Origin: DATMER01 sp034667225
Lineage (GTDB): Bacteria > Acidobacteriota > Thermoanaerobaculia > Multivoradales > UBA5704
Reading direction: 5' to 3'
DNA: 64,000 bases
NCBI GenBank assembly: GCA_034667225.1
Contig: JAXDKG010000066.1
Location: 1 to 64,000, forward strand
Part shown: positions 1 through 8,843 of the stretch, in pieces
How positions within the stretch are numbered: position 1 is the first letter of the stretch
Layout of the letters: each line of letters opens with the position of its first letter
Notes under the pieces: model-generated
What the model saw: only the letters and a program-made list of their open reading frames with translations
Databases searched by the model: none
Told to the model about the DNA's origin: nothing
Program-made: the position numbers and the translations under genes

Positions 1-164
1 TGTCTTGAGGATGCCGGCGAGACGCCAGCGCTCCCAGGGAAAGCCCGCCGCCCGCGAGCGGGGTTCCCCCTGAAGAAGACCCCCTCCCCAGCCCTCCCCC
101 GCTACGCGGGAGAGGGGGCCGGAGGGTAAGGATCCGACTGTGGCACAGTTATTCGCGACGAGCT
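1..164. repeat. Intergenic stretch with a GC-rich palindromic repeat
   Basis: No gene is visible at this edge. Positions 79-130 hold a C/G-rich imperfect hairpin: a stem of about 10 bp (93-102 with 106-115, one mismatch) around a TAC loop, flanked by further CCCTCCCC and GAGGGGG tracts. It resembles the interspersed CCCTCTCCC/GGGAGAGGG palindromes common in many bacterial genomes. A related element sits inside the NRPS gene at 38692-38747. Confidence 0.5.
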
Positions 165-536
165 CTAAGCGAGCGGCTTTCTCGGGATTGTCAACTGCAC
201 TTCTGACTCGCTGACCCTCAGCCCGATCTCACGGCCGGTTGCCTCACGTACCAGCCGGGCGATGCGCCGGATGCCCGTTCCGGCCCGAGTCACGAGGCCG
301 GCATCAGAAAACCGAGCGTAGATCCATGGATTCCGGACCACGTGTGCGCCAGCCAGCATGGCATCCGCATCCACGCCATTGGGTGATCTGCCCGGCGTGA
401 GGATCTCGATGCGCTCTTCGCGTTCTTGTCTGATCTCCCGGAGAAAGTGTCTAAACGAGTGTAAGTCCAGATCCTGAATCGAAAACGACTGGAGCGGGGT
501 GGCATCGTAGGAGTGGACCTCCTCCATCACTCGCAT
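165..536 (-). CDS. Small HATPase_c_4/AlbA-type regulator remnant, coupled to coxG
   Basis: The 123-residue product resembles the C-terminal part of the AlbA_2/HATPase_c_4 'RecG-like' transcriptional regulators. Residues about 30-45 look like the end of an AlbA_2 domain, followed by RIEILTPG, then RNPWIYARFSDAGLV and the glycine turn GTGIRRI typical of the family's C-terminus. Full-length members are about 400-500 residues, so most of the protein is missing and two family segments seem joined by deletion. The start chosen is an ATG overlapping the coxG stop as ATGA, the same spacing used throughout the operon, so it may still be translated. It could equally be a decayed pseudogene. Function unknown. 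Confidence 0.45.
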   Translation of the reverse strand: MRVMEEVHSYDATPLQSFSIQDLDLHSFRHFLREIRQEREERIEILTPGRSPNGVDADAMLAGAHVVRNPWIYARFSDAGLVTRAGTGIRRIARLVREATGREIGLRVSESEVQLTIPRKPLA

Positions 537-1186
537 CAAGCTCCGCAGGCCCTCAACAGGAGAAGGATAACAACGGTCAACACGAGCAGCGCGCCTCCGA
601 TCAACCACGGCCTCCGTTCCGGCGGAACAAGATCGCGTGCAACATCGCCTGCGACGCGGGCGGCGAGCTCGGTTTGCGAAAGCTGGACGGGGGGCGGGAT
701 GGGTGCCGCGGCGGCTTCGGATTCCCCCATGGCAGTTTCGGATTCCCCCATAGCGGAGATCTCCCGCGCCAGCCCCTCCAACCCCTGCCTCGCGACCGAC
801 TTGGAGGAGCTTTCGAGGAGGCGCTGACCGACGGCGGCCACGCGGCCTCCAACCTGCGAATCGATATCATAGGTGAGCGTGGTCGAGCTGCCGGCGTCCG
901 TGAGGCGCAGATCGCCTTCGCCGTTCATGAAGCCGGCCGGACCCTTGCCGTCGAGCTTCATGTGATAGCCCTCAAGGGGACGGACGTCCGTGAGCACGAG
1001 CGTGCCCTGGAACTGCCCCTTGACCGGGCCTACCTGGACGTTGAGCACGCCCAGGTAGTTGTTCTCCCCCACCCGCTCCAGCTTCTCGCAGCCAGGCAGC
1101 GTGCGGGCCAGGATGGCCGGATCGAGCAGCGCCCTCCAGACCCGCTCGCGGGGAGCGTCGAAGGTGTAAGTGCCCTGAAGCTTCAT
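536..1186 (-). CDS. coxG: CoxG-like SRPBCC protein, membrane-anchored
   Basis: A 216-residue carbon monoxide dehydrogenase subunit G (CoxG)-type protein. Residues 1-150 form an SRPBCC/START-like domain beginning with the family signature MKLQGTYTFDAPRERVW and containing LPGCEKLE. A proline/alanine linker follows, then a single C-terminal membrane segment (about residues 193-212). In characterised systems CoxG helps recruit the hydroxylase to the membrane or shuttles the electron acceptor; here that role is inferred. The ATG overlaps the coxL stop (ATGA), so translation is probably coupled. It is the last clearly intact gene of the hydroxylase operon. Confidence 0.85.
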   Translation of the reverse strand: MKLQGTYTFDAPRERVWRALLDPAILARTLPGCEKLERVGENNYLGVLNVQVGPVKGQFQGTLVLTDVRPLEGYHMKLDGKGPAGFMNGEGDLRLTDAGSSTTLTYDIDSQVGGRVAAVGQRLLESSSKSVARQGLEGLAREISAMGESETAMGESEAAAAPIPPPVQLSQTELAARVAGDVARDLVPPERRPWLIGGALLVLTVVILLLLRACGA

Positions 1187-3528
1187 CGAGCAGCCTCCTC
1201 AGCGAATTGCGCCAGCTCCCAGAGCCGGCTGGGCTTGAGCGGGATCTCCAGGATCTCCAGGCCGGGGATCGCGAGCGCGTCCTCCATGGCCTGGGCGAAG
1301 AGCGCGCCGACCGGGATGGCTCCGGCCTCGCCGGCCCCCTTGGTGCCGAGCGGGTTTAGCGGCGAGACCGTTTCCTCGTGGCCCACCTCCACCCGCGGCA
1401 CGTCGAGCGCCGTGGGGAGCAGGAAGTCCATGAAGCTCGCGTTCAGGAGCTGGCCGTTGTCGTCGTACACGAGTTGCTCGTAATACGCGTTGCCGAGCCC
1501 CTGCGCCACGCCGCCATGGACCTGGCCGTCGACCAGGAGCGGATTGAGCACCCGGCCGCAGTCGTGCACCACGACATACTTCTTGACCTCCACCTGCATC
1601 GTCTCCCGGTCGATCTCCACGATCATGGCGTGGCAACCGCTCGCCGTCGCGCCCCGAAAGGGACCGAAGTAGCGCGTCGCCTCCAGGCCCGGCTCGGTGC
1701 CCGGCTTGACCGCGCCGCGCATGGGGTTGGACAGCTTAGCCAGCTCACCCAAAGCGATCGATCGGGCGGGCTCCGCCTTCACCCTCGCCTTGCCCTCCGC
1801 GAGCTCGACCTCCTCCTCGGTCACGCCGAGGTGCTCGGCCGCCAGCTTCACCGCCTTTTCGCGCACGTTTTTGGCCGCCTCGTTGACCGCATTGCCAGCC
1901 ACGACCGCGCCGCGGCTGGCGAACGTGCCGGTGCCCCAGTGGAACTGATCGCTATCACCCGTGACCACGTCCACGTCCTCGACCTTCACGCAGAGTTGCT
2001 CGGCCGCGACCTGGGCGAGCACCGTGTAGTGCCCCTGACCCTGCGTGCCGACGCCGGTCACCACCGTGACCTTGCCGCTGGTCTGGACCTGCACACGGGC
2101 GCCTTCGAACGGACCGATGCCGGTGCCTTCGACGTAGGAGACGATCCCGATGCCTACGGTCTTTCCCTCGGAGCGCAACCGCGGCTGCTCCTCGCGGAGG
2201 AAACGCTCGTAGCCGATCCGCTCCAGCGTCTGATCGAGCACCGGCTCGTAGTTGCCGCTGTCGTAATAGAGCGGCGCGAAATCCTGATAGATGATCACAT
2301 GGTCGTGCGGGAACTCGTCCGGCCGCAGGTAGTTCTTGCGCCGGATCTCGACCCTGTCGATCCCCAATTGGCGCGCGGCGAGGTCCATCAGCCTTTCGAT
2401 CACAAATACGCCGTGCTGGCGGCCCGCGCCGCGGTAGGGGGTGACGGTCGTCTTGTTCGTGAAAACTGCGCGGAAGTCGCTGGCATAGGCGGGCACCCGA
2501 TAGGGACCCATGACGGTGCACTGGCTGTTGAGCGGCACGGTCAGCCCATAAGGATCGTAGGCCCCGGTATCGTGGAGAAAGGAATCCTTGACGCCGAGGA
2601 TGATGCCGTCGCGCGTGAGGGCGATCTCCGAGTCATGGAGCTGCCCACGCTCCTGCGTGGTGGCATAGAAGTTCTCCGCGCGGTCCTCGATCCACTTCAC
2701 CGGCCGCTCCAGACGCATGGCGAGCCAGGGGATGAGCACCTCTTCGGGATAGAACATCATGATCTTGGGGCCGAAGCCGCCGCCGATGAAAGGAGCGACA
2801 AGGCGCACCTGGTGCTCGGAGAGACCGAGCATGGCCGCGAGGCCGTTCCGCACGGGGATCGGCGCCTGGGTGGTGTCCCAAACGGTCAGCTTCTGGGCGC
2901 GCGTGTCCCACTCGGCCACGACGCCGCGGTTCTCGATCGCGGCCGACGCGCCGCGGTCGTACCAGAAGCGGCGGCCGATCACGACGTCGGCTCGGGCGCG
3001 GGCGGCCTCATAATCGCCTTTCTTCTGCGGCACGTAGGCGGCCATGTTCGAATCCAGATCCTCATGGATCAGGGGAGCGCCCGGCTCGAGGGCCTTCTCC
3101 AGGTCCACCACCGCCTGCAATGGCTCGTAGTCGACCATGACCTCCTCGGCCGCATCCTCCGCCACATAGCGCGACACGGCCACTACCAGGGCCACCGGCT
3201 CGCCAAGGTGGCGGATCTTGTCCTTTGCCAGAGGCACCTGCGTGCGCTCGTGAAAAACCATGCCTTCGACGGGAGGCGGCGGCACCAGCAACGGCCCCGG
3301 CTTCCAGTAGTCGCCGAGGTCCGCGGCGGTGTAGACGCCGAACACTCCCTCCCGTGCTTTCGCTTGCGATGCGTCGATCCCGAGGATGCGCGCGTGTGCA
3401 TGCGGGCTGCGGACGAACGCCACGTGGACCATGTCCGGCAGATTGATGTCATCCACGAACAGCGCCCGCCCCGTAAGCAGACGAGGGTCCTCGTTGCGCT
3501 TGATCCGTTCACCGAGAGGTTGTGTCAC
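1183..3528 (-). CDS. coxL: Molybdenum hydroxylase large subunit (CoxL form II-like)
   Basis: The 781-residue xanthine dehydrogenase-family molybdopterin-cytosine-dinucleotide subunit. An N-terminal a/b hammerhead domain (about 15-130) precedes the molybdopterin-binding region (about 145-770), with FIGGGFGPK, the active-site loop PYRGAGR and the C-terminal GTKGAGEAG whose Glu would be the catalytic base. The loop is the PYRGAGR type of form II 'CoxL-like' enzymes, not the AYRCSFR with selanylcysteine ligand of true aerobic CO dehydrogenase. The substrate is therefore probably a purine or other N-heterocycle or aldehyde rather than CO. The GTG start abuts the TAA of the cyclase gene. It should form a heterotrimer with CoxM and CoxS encoded at the operon's start. 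Confidence 0.9.
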   Translation of the reverse strand: MTQPLGERIKRNEDPRLLTGRALFVDDINLPDMVHVAFVRSPHAHARILGIDASQAKAREGVFGVYTAADLGDYWKPGPLLVPPPPVEGMVFHERTQVPLAKDKIRHLGEPVALVVAVSRYVAEDAAEEVMVDYEPLQAVVDLEKALEPGAPLIHEDLDSNMAAYVPQKKGDYEAARARADVVIGRRFWYDRGASAAIENRGVVAEWDTRAQKLTVWDTTQAPIPVRNGLAAMLGLSEHQVRLVAPFIGGGFGPKIMMFYPEEVLIPWLAMRLERPVKWIEDRAENFYATTQERGQLHDSEIALTRDGIILGVKDSFLHDTGAYDPYGLTVPLNSQCTVMGPYRVPAYASDFRAVFTNKTTVTPYRGAGRQHGVFVIERLMDLAARQLGIDRVEIRRKNYLRPDEFPHDHVIIYQDFAPLYYDSGNYEPVLDQTLERIGYERFLREEQPRLRSEGKTVGIGIVSYVEGTGIGPFEGARVQVQTSGKVTVVTGVGTQGQGHYTVLAQVAAEQLCVKVEDVDVVTGDSDQFHWGTGTFASRGAVVAGNAVNEAAKNVREKAVKLAAEHLGVTEEEVELAEGKARVKAEPARSIALGELAKLSNPMRGAVKPGTEPGLEATRYFGPFRGATASGCHAMIVEIDRETMQVEVKKYVVVHDCGRVLNPLLVDGQVHGGVAQGLGNAYYEQLVYDDNGQLLNASFMDFLLPTALDVPRVEVGHEETVSPLNPLGTKGAGEAGAIPVGALFAQAMEDALAIPGLEILEIPLKPSRLWELAQFAEEAAR

Positions 3529-4356
3529 TTACTTCTCCTCGACAAAAGCCACGACGCGAGCGAAGGCCGCTTCTCCGCCTTTGAAGCGGAAGGGGAAGCA
3601 GCCGAGCCATACTCTCTGGTCCAGCACCTCGTCGATCTGGCCACCTACGTTTTCGGCGTGGAAGACGCCGTGCGGGAAGAGCTTGACGTGCATGCACTGG
3701 TAGTCGGCCGGCCAGGGGAAAGCCTTGTCGAGAGACATCCCGAGGGCGGCTTCCACTTCCGGGATCAGGTCCGGCCGCGCCTTGCGCACGTTGGTGTTGA
3801 AGGGATGGTCGGCGGCAATGCAATCCACCCCCAGCCAGCGGATGCCGCGGTCGAGGATCCAGTCGCAGAAGACGCTCTGCGGCCCGGGGTGCTTCAGGAA
3901 CATCTTCGGGAGGTCGGGCTTCTCCTGGTTGTGGACCTTGTACCAATCCTCGTTGTAGTACTTGTGATAGCCGGTGTGGATGATCAGGATATCGCCGCGC
4001 TCGATCTTGATCCCGGTCTTTCGCTCCCACTCCTCGAAGTGCTCCGGTCCGTAGATCTGGTAATCGCCGATCCCCATCTTCTCGAGGTCCACGATGCACG
4101 CCGGTCCCATGAGCTTGTCGAGCGGAATGCCCGCGATGTCCGGGCCCGGATCGTAGAAGTGATAGGGCGAGTCGAGATGGGTGGCGATATGGTTCGTTGT
4201 CGAGATGAACTGCGCATTGACTCCTTCGAAAGCCATGCGCTTCACCCACTTGACGGTGGGGCCTTCGTAGAACGCGAACGACGGGGAATCCACGCTGAAG
4301 TTCTGGGAAAGGTCGAGGACCTTCACTCTGCTCATGTCATAGGGAACGAACATCAC
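3529..4356 (-). CDS. Cyclase-family metal-dependent hydrolase (KynB-like)
   Basis: The 275-residue protein belongs to the cyclase/arylformamidase (KynB) superfamily, metal-dependent amidohydrolases that open cyclic amides or hydrolyse formamides. The signature is clear: NHIATHLDSPYHF matches the HxGTHxDxPxHF metal and active-site motif (Ala replaces Gly), GDILIIHTGYHKYY is the second conserved block, and WLGVDCIAADHPFN follows. The start is GTG at 4356 or the immediately following ATG at 4353; either overlaps or abuts the stop of the DUF1116 gene. In this operon it is a good candidate for hydrolysing the oxidised heterocycle produced by the hydroxylase. The exact substrate cannot be read from sequence. 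Confidence 0.85.
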   Translation of the reverse strand: MMFVPYDMSRVKVLDLSQNFSVDSPSFAFYEGPTVKWVKRMAFEGVNAQFISTTNHIATHLDSPYHFYDPGPDIAGIPLDKLMGPACIVDLEKMGIGDYQIYGPEHFEEWERKTGIKIERGDILIIHTGYHKYYNEDWYKVHNQEKPDLPKMFLKHPGPQSVFCDWILDRGIRWLGVDCIAADHPFNTNVRKARPDLIPEVEAALGMSLDKAFPWPADYQCMHVKLFPHGVFHAENVGGQIDEVLDQRVWLGCFPFRFKGGEAAFARVVAFVEEK

Positions 4357-5579
4357 GCCTCCTTTTCATCAAAACCGTAGCGCTCCGCAAATGCGACGAG
4401 CGCCTCCTCGAAGACTTCCATCGGCGGCCTCACCAGCCCCGCTCCGACCTGGCCGACTCCGGCTTGTTTGTGAGCGATGCCGGTGTTCACGCGCGGCGTG
4501 ATGCCCAGCTCCACGACCTTTCTCAGGTCGATCCCGACCGGCGTGCCACGGAAGCCGAGCGCGGGGATGGTGAAGTGATCGTGCTCGGCCACGGTGATCT
4601 CGTACATCTCCAGCGTGGCATGGACCGCGTCCTGGGGCGTGCCGCCGATGAAGGTGACGATGGCGGGCGCCGCGGCCATGGCAAAGGCGCCAATGCCCGC
4701 GGTCTCGGTGATGGTGCTGTCGCCGATGTCGGGGTTGGCATCCGCGCTCGAAAAGCCCGGGAAGTAGAGGCCGTCCGGCGGCGTGGCCGGGGCCGTGAAC
4801 CACTGGTCACCCAGGCCGCTCACCCGGATGCCGAAATCCGTGCCGTTGCGCGCCATGGTCGAGACGATCGTGCTCCCCTCGATGCCGTGGGCCGCGTCGG
4901 CCATGGCCTTGCAGGCCGCCATCACTGGGTTGAGGACGGAGAGCGGGTTGTCTCCCAGGAAACGGAGGACATCCGGATCGGAAAGGCGCGGGGCGAGCTG
5001 CTTGAGAAAGAGCAGCGAGCCGGCCTTGTTGCGGTTGTGCCCCTCGTCGCCCATGTGCAGCGCTTCGGCCAGGAGCGCCCTCAGATCGATCCCGTCTCCG
5101 ATGGCTTGGACGAGCGCCGGTGCCATCGTACCGTTCATCCAGCGCAGCTTCCGGATCACTTCTTCGCTGAAGGCTCCGTAGCGCAAAACCTTGCCGTAGC
5201 CCTCGTTGAGGTTCGAGAAGGAGCGGCCGCCATGGGTCGAGTCGTCCACCACGTAGACCATCATGGAAGCCGAGGTCACCCCGGCCATGGGGCCGACTGC
5301 CGAATGATGATGGCAGGGCTCGAAGTCCACCTCTCCGCGCTCGACAAGGGCCGTCGCCTCGGCCTCGTCTTTTGCCAAACCTTCGAAGATGAGCGCTCCG
5401 ATCACCGCGCCGCGCAACGGGCCGGACATCCGCTCCCACTCGATGGGCGGGCCGGCGTGCAGGATGAGGTTTTCGCGCATGCCGGGCAGGACGTCGAGGG
5501 CTTTCGCGAGCCCGGTGAGCATCGGCCGCGCGGACATCATGCGCTCGACGGCGGTGCGGTTGGCCTGAGCGATGCTCAT
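4353..5579 (-). CDS. DUF1116 / AllG (YlbE)-like protein, oxamate carbamoyltransferase-type subunit
   Basis: The 408-residue protein matches DUF1116 (E. coli YlbE, now AllG). Seen motifs include FEPCHHHSAVGPMAGVTS, MVYVVDD and RNGTDFGIRVSG. In E. coli AllG acts with FdrA (AllF) and AllH as the oxamate carbamoyltransferase of anaerobic allantoin breakdown, making carbamoyl phosphate. Here it sits directly after fdrA (ATGA overlap), but no DUF2877 (AllH) or carbamate kinase gene is present in the window. A role in a phosphorolytic carbamoyl- or acyl-transfer step is inferred from that family pairing. It precedes the cyclase gene in one operon. Confidence 0.8.
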   Translation of the reverse strand: MSIAQANRTAVERMMSARPMLTGLAKALDVLPGMRENLILHAGPPIEWERMSGPLRGAVIGALIFEGLAKDEAEATALVERGEVDFEPCHHHSAVGPMAGVTSASMMVYVVDDSTHGGRSFSNLNEGYGKVLRYGAFSEEVIRKLRWMNGTMAPALVQAIGDGIDLRALLAEALHMGDEGHNRNKAGSLLFLKQLAPRLSDPDVLRFLGDNPLSVLNPVMAACKAMADAAHGIEGSTIVSTMARNGTDFGIRVSGLGDQWFTAPATPPDGLYFPGFSSADANPDIGDSTITETAGIGAFAMAAAPAIVTFIGGTPQDAVHATLEMYEITVAEHDHFTIPALGFRGTPVGIDLRKVVELGITPRVNTGIAHKQAGVGQVGAGLVRPPMEVFEEALVAFAERYGFDEKEA

Positions 5580-7114
5580 CCCTTCATCCTTGCCAGAATG
5601 CCCGCGAGCTTTTCATTGCCGCCGGCCGGCGGACGCCAGTCCACCTGCAGATCGGCGTGAAACAAATCGAGGCCAATGTTGATGACCGGACCCTGGGCCG
5701 CCTCCAGCGGCACGGGAAGGAGGTCCTCCTCCGCACTCTTTCGATGAAGGAAGATCCACTCCACGGCTTCGTTTACCGTGCGGAAGACCCGCGCTCCAGC
5801 CTTCGCCAACGTCTCGATCTGAACCGCCAGGCCTTGCGGGTCCTCGTCCGTGCCAATCACGATGACCAAGACCTCTGCTTTGATGTGTTCGATCACCGGC
5901 GCCAGCTCTCCAGCCGGGTCGGCGTGCGAGCCTTCTCCCAGCACGACATCCAGCAGGACGATGCCCCCCGTCTCCTGCCGCAGCTTCCGGATTCGCAAGT
6001 CCTGATCGATCATCGGATGGAGGCGCCCGACCGTGAATTCGTCCGCTCCCAGGTCGACGATGGTGTATTCCTTCGGAGAGAGGAACGCCGAGAGCCCGTG
6101 CATGGCTTCGTACGCCAGCGTGCCGCCGGAGAAAAGCCCGCGGACATGCCCCTCGATCGGATCGCCCGTCTCCGGGGAGTCTCCTGATTCCACAGCCAGC
6201 TCGGCAGCTTCGCTCAGGCTGGCGGCGAAACAAAGGTTTCCAAGCCGCCGCCCGGGGAGCGGCGCGCCTAGGAAGTGGACCACGACCGGCTTGCCTACCG
6301 AGCGGGCGAAGGCAAGCAGGCGGGAGGCGACCTCGGGCGCGGGTGGCTTGGCGACGAGGACGATCACGCGCGTCTCCGGGTCCCTGCGCAGCAGATCCAG
6401 CCCTTGCATCGCGGTCATTCCGCCGACCTCGGCGCTCAGATCCCGGCCCCCTGTGCCGATGGCCTGAGAGATTCCCGCGCCTAGCGTATGAATGTGGCTC
6501 ATGATCGCCTGGAGGCCCGTGCCCGATGCTCCAACAAGACCGATGTCGCCCCGCCGGACGCGGTTCGCGAAGCCGAATCCCACGCCACCGAGCATGGCCG
6601 TGCCGCAGTCCGGGCCCATTACGAGCAAACCTTTCTCTCGCGCCTTGCGCTTGAGGGCTACCTCGCGATCGATCGGCACGTTGTCGCTGTAGAGGAAGAC
6701 ATTACGCCCCGCGTCCAGGGCCTCCTCGGCCACGGCCGCCGTATACCGCCCGGGGATAGAAATAGAAACCCAGCGCGCCTCGGGGAGCTGCTTCAGGGCG
6801 GAAGCCAGGCTGCGGGGGCGAAACTCCCCCATGGATTCAACACCCCGAACTTTGAGCAGAGCGTCGACGCGGGAGAGCGCTTCGGCCGCGGCAGCCTCAC
6901 TCTCGCCTTTGATCGAAATGAGCAGGTCGTCCGGACCCGCGTCACCGACCTCCAATCCTCCCGCGGAGAGCAGCTCGCGGTTGACCGGCGTGGCCATGAC
7001 CACGCCGGCATCCATGACCCCCGGCAAGCCTGCGAGCGCCCGCTGGAGCTGCATCAGGACGACCGAATCGTGGTAGGAGCCGGCCCGAATGGCGTAGCGA
7101 GTGACCAGGTTCAC
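5576..7114 (-). CDS. fdrA: FdrA (AllF)-like acyl-CoA synthetase-fold protein
   Basis: The 512-residue protein matches FdrA of the succinyl-CoA synthetase/ADP-forming acyl-CoA synthetase superfamily. The N-terminal domain starts TRYAIRAGSYHDSVVLM; a CoA-binding Rossmann-like region carries VMGPDCGTAML and GLVGASGTGLQ; the ligase-like region carries IGTGGRDLS and GLFSGGTLAYEA. The start is the GTG at 7114 that overlaps the amidase stop (GTGA); an upstream in-frame extension has no family similarity and lies in the amidase gene. FdrA and DUF1116 proteins work together in oxamate carbamoyltransferase in E. coli, so this pair probably performs a phosphorolytic carbamoyl-transfer-like step. Confidence 0.85.
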   Translation of the reverse strand: MNLVTRYAIRAGSYHDSVVLMQLQRALAGLPGVMDAGVVMATPVNRELLSAGGLEVGDAGPDDLLISIKGESEAAAAEALSRVDALLKVRGVESMGEFRPRSLASALKQLPEARWVSISIPGRYTAAVAEEALDAGRNVFLYSDNVPIDREVALKRKAREKGLLVMGPDCGTAMLGGVGFGFANRVRRGDIGLVGASGTGLQAIMSHIHTLGAGISQAIGTGGRDLSAEVGGMTAMQGLDLLRRDPETRVIVLVAKPPAPEVASRLLAFARSVGKPVVVHFLGAPLPGRRLGNLCFAASLSEAAELAVESGDSPETGDPIEGHVRGLFSGGTLAYEAMHGLSAFLSPKEYTIVDLGADEFTVGRLHPMIDQDLRIRKLRQETGGIVLLDVVLGEGSHADPAGELAPVIEHIKAEVLVIVIGTDEDPQGLAVQIETLAKAGARVFRTVNEAVEWIFLHRKSAEEDLLPVPLEAAQGPVINIGLDLFHADLQVDWRPPAGGNEKLAGILARMKG

Positions 7115-8358
7115 GACGCCAGCGCCCTCTCGATCTCCGCTCCCCAGGCGAGCAGCTCCGCGTCGGCCCAGAAGCGGCCGGTCACCTGGAGGCCCAGCGG
7201 AAGCCCCTCGATGCTCAGCCCTGCCGGAAGGCCGAGCGTGGGCATGCCGGCGTAGGACCAGGGCAGGTTCATGATCGGATCGCCGGTCGTGGCGAGCCCG
7301 CGCGGCGCTGGGCCGAGAGCCGCGGGTGAGAGCCAGAGGTCGATCCCGTGCGAGTTCATCGAGGCGGTCAGCTCCTCGCGCAGCTTTTCCCGGCCGGCGA
7401 GGTCCTGCTCCATCTCGGCGGCGGATACGGTCTGCCCCCACTTGATCAGGTCCGCGGTCTGCGCCGCGTAGAGCCCGCGGAAGCGGCGGAACCACTCCTC
7501 GTGCACCCGCGCCGCCTCGGCCGCGACCAAGCGGCGATGACGCGTTTCGATCTCCTCGAAGTTCGGCATGGCCGGCATCGACCAGATCTCGAACCCGGCC
7601 GCGGTGAGCCGCTCGCAGGTGGCGTGGAAATGCGCCCGCCCCTCCTCGGTGGGCCGGGCGAGGTACGGACTTTCGGGGACACCGAGCACTGGCCGGCGGC
7701 GCGAGGCCGCGGTCTTCCAGTCCGGGATAAGCACCCGGGCTGCGAGCTCTGCGCCCGCCACGTCCATGGTCAAGGTCCCGACGTGATCGAGCGACGGGGC
7801 GAGCGGGATGACCCCCTCGGTCGAGATCCGGTCGTAGCTCGGCTTGAAGCCGACGACGCCGCAGAACGCGGCCGGACGGATGAGCGAGCCGATCGTCTGC
7901 GTGCCGAGCGCCAGCGGGCAGAGCCCGGCCGCCACCGCGGCGGCCGAGCCGCTGCTCGATCCGCCCGGGGTGCGCTCCGGATGGTGCGGGTTGCGGGTCG
8001 GGCCCGGTGCGAAGTAGGCGAACTCGGTCGAGACGGTCTTGCCCAGAACGAGCGCCCCCGCCTGCTTGAGCCGCGTCACGCTGACCGCCTCCGGTCCGCG
8101 CAGCTCTTCCGGGGACAGGCGGCTTCCGGCCCGCGTGGGAAAGCCGTCCACATGGAGGATGTCCTTGACCCCGATCGGCATGCCGAACAGCTCCGGGCGG
8201 CTTCCCGAATCCGGGTACAGTGCCAGGAGCGCGTCGGCATCCCGGTGAAGGCGTTCGAAGCGGTCTTCCTCGGGGACGAAGGCCTGCAGCGACGGCTCGC
8301 GATCCCGAAAATGGGACTCCAGGCGGTCCAGGGTGTCGTGCAGGTCGCCCACCGTCAC
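7111..8358 (-). CDS. Amidase-signature family hydrolase
   Basis: A 415-residue amidase-signature enzyme with the Ser-cisSer-Lys triad: GVKDILHVDGF supplies the Lys, PGGSSSGSAAAVAAG the cis-Ser, and GTQTIGSLIRPAAFCG the nucleophilic Ser. It hydrolyses a C-N amide bond (allophanate hydrolase, GatA and urethanases share the fold); the substrate is unknown. The start is the GTG at 8358 overlapping the CoxS stop (GTGA); longer in-frame extension upstream is out of family and overlaps coxS. Position between CoxS and FdrA suggests it releases ammonia or a carboxylate from the ring-opened product. Confidence 0.88.
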   Translation of the reverse strand: MTVGDLHDTLDRLESHFRDREPSLQAFVPEEDRFERLHRDADALLALYPDSGSRPELFGMPIGVKDILHVDGFPTRAGSRLSPEELRGPEAVSVTRLKQAGALVLGKTVSTEFAYFAPGPTRNPHHPERTPGGSSSGSAAAVAAGLCPLALGTQTIGSLIRPAAFCGVVGFKPSYDRISTEGVIPLAPSLDHVGTLTMDVAGAELAARVLIPDWKTAASRRRPVLGVPESPYLARPTEEGRAHFHATCERLTAAGFEIWSMPAMPNFEEIETRHRRLVAAEAARVHEEWFRRFRGLYAAQTADLIKWGQTVSAAEMEQDLAGREKLREELTASMNSHGIDLWLSPAALGPAPRGLATTGDPIMNLPWSYAGMPTLGLPAGLSIEGLPLGLQVTGRFWADAELLAWGAEIERALAS

Positions 8359-8843
8359 TTTGAGGCCCTCTGCGCTGCCAACTGTACCGCGTCTACGATG
8401 TGCTGATATCCCGTGCAGCGGCAGAGGTTGCCGGAGAGGGCCTGACGGATCTCGTGCTCCGTCGGACTCGGGTTCTCCTCCAGGAAAGGTACGAGCGTCA
8501 TCAGGAACCCGGGAGTGCAGAAGCCGCATTGCAGGCCGTGCGTCTCCCAGAACGCCTGCTGCAGAGGATGGAGCTCGCCAGTATTTGGTGCCAGCGGCGC
8601 CAGCCCCTCGACCGTCATGAGCTCCCGGCCGTCCGCCTGCACCGCGAACATCAGGCAGGAGCGCACCGGATCGCCGTCGAGCAGGATCGTGCAGGCGCCG
8701 CACACCCCGTGCTCGCAGCCGACATGGGTGCCGGTCAGCCCCAGGTCGTGGCGCAGGAAATCGGAGAGCAGGAGGCGCGCCTCCACCTCCCGTTCGTAGG
8801 TTTTGCCGTTGACGGTCAGCTTGACTCTGTGCAGCACGCTCAT
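8355..8843 (-). CDS. coxS: Molybdenum hydroxylase [2Fe-2S] subunit (CoxS-like)
   Basis: A 162-residue two-cluster iron-sulfur subunit. The N-terminal plant-type ferredoxin fold binds one [2Fe-2S] cluster through GCEHGVCGACTILLDG plus a later Cys in VRSCL. The C-terminal helical domain binds the second through CGFCTPG and LCRCTGY. Length and motifs match CoxS/xanthine dehydrogenase small subunits. It passes electrons from the molybdenum site in CoxL to the FAD in CoxM. The ATG overlaps the coxM stop (ATGA). Confidence 0.95.
   Translation of the reverse strand: MSVLHRVKLTVNGKTYEREVEARLLLSDFLRHDLGLTGTHVGCEHGVCGACTILLDGDPVRSCLMFAVQADGRELMTVEGLAPLAPNTGELHPLQQAFWETHGLQCGFCTPGFLMTLVPFLEENPSPTEHEIRQALSGNLCRCTGYQHIVDAVQLAAQRASK

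Noticed and set aside
1378..4380. A 1000-codon plus-strand frame opposite coxL and the cyclase gene
   Set aside because: GC-rich antisense frame; the minus-strand genes have clear domains and catalytic motifs, the plus-strand product has none.
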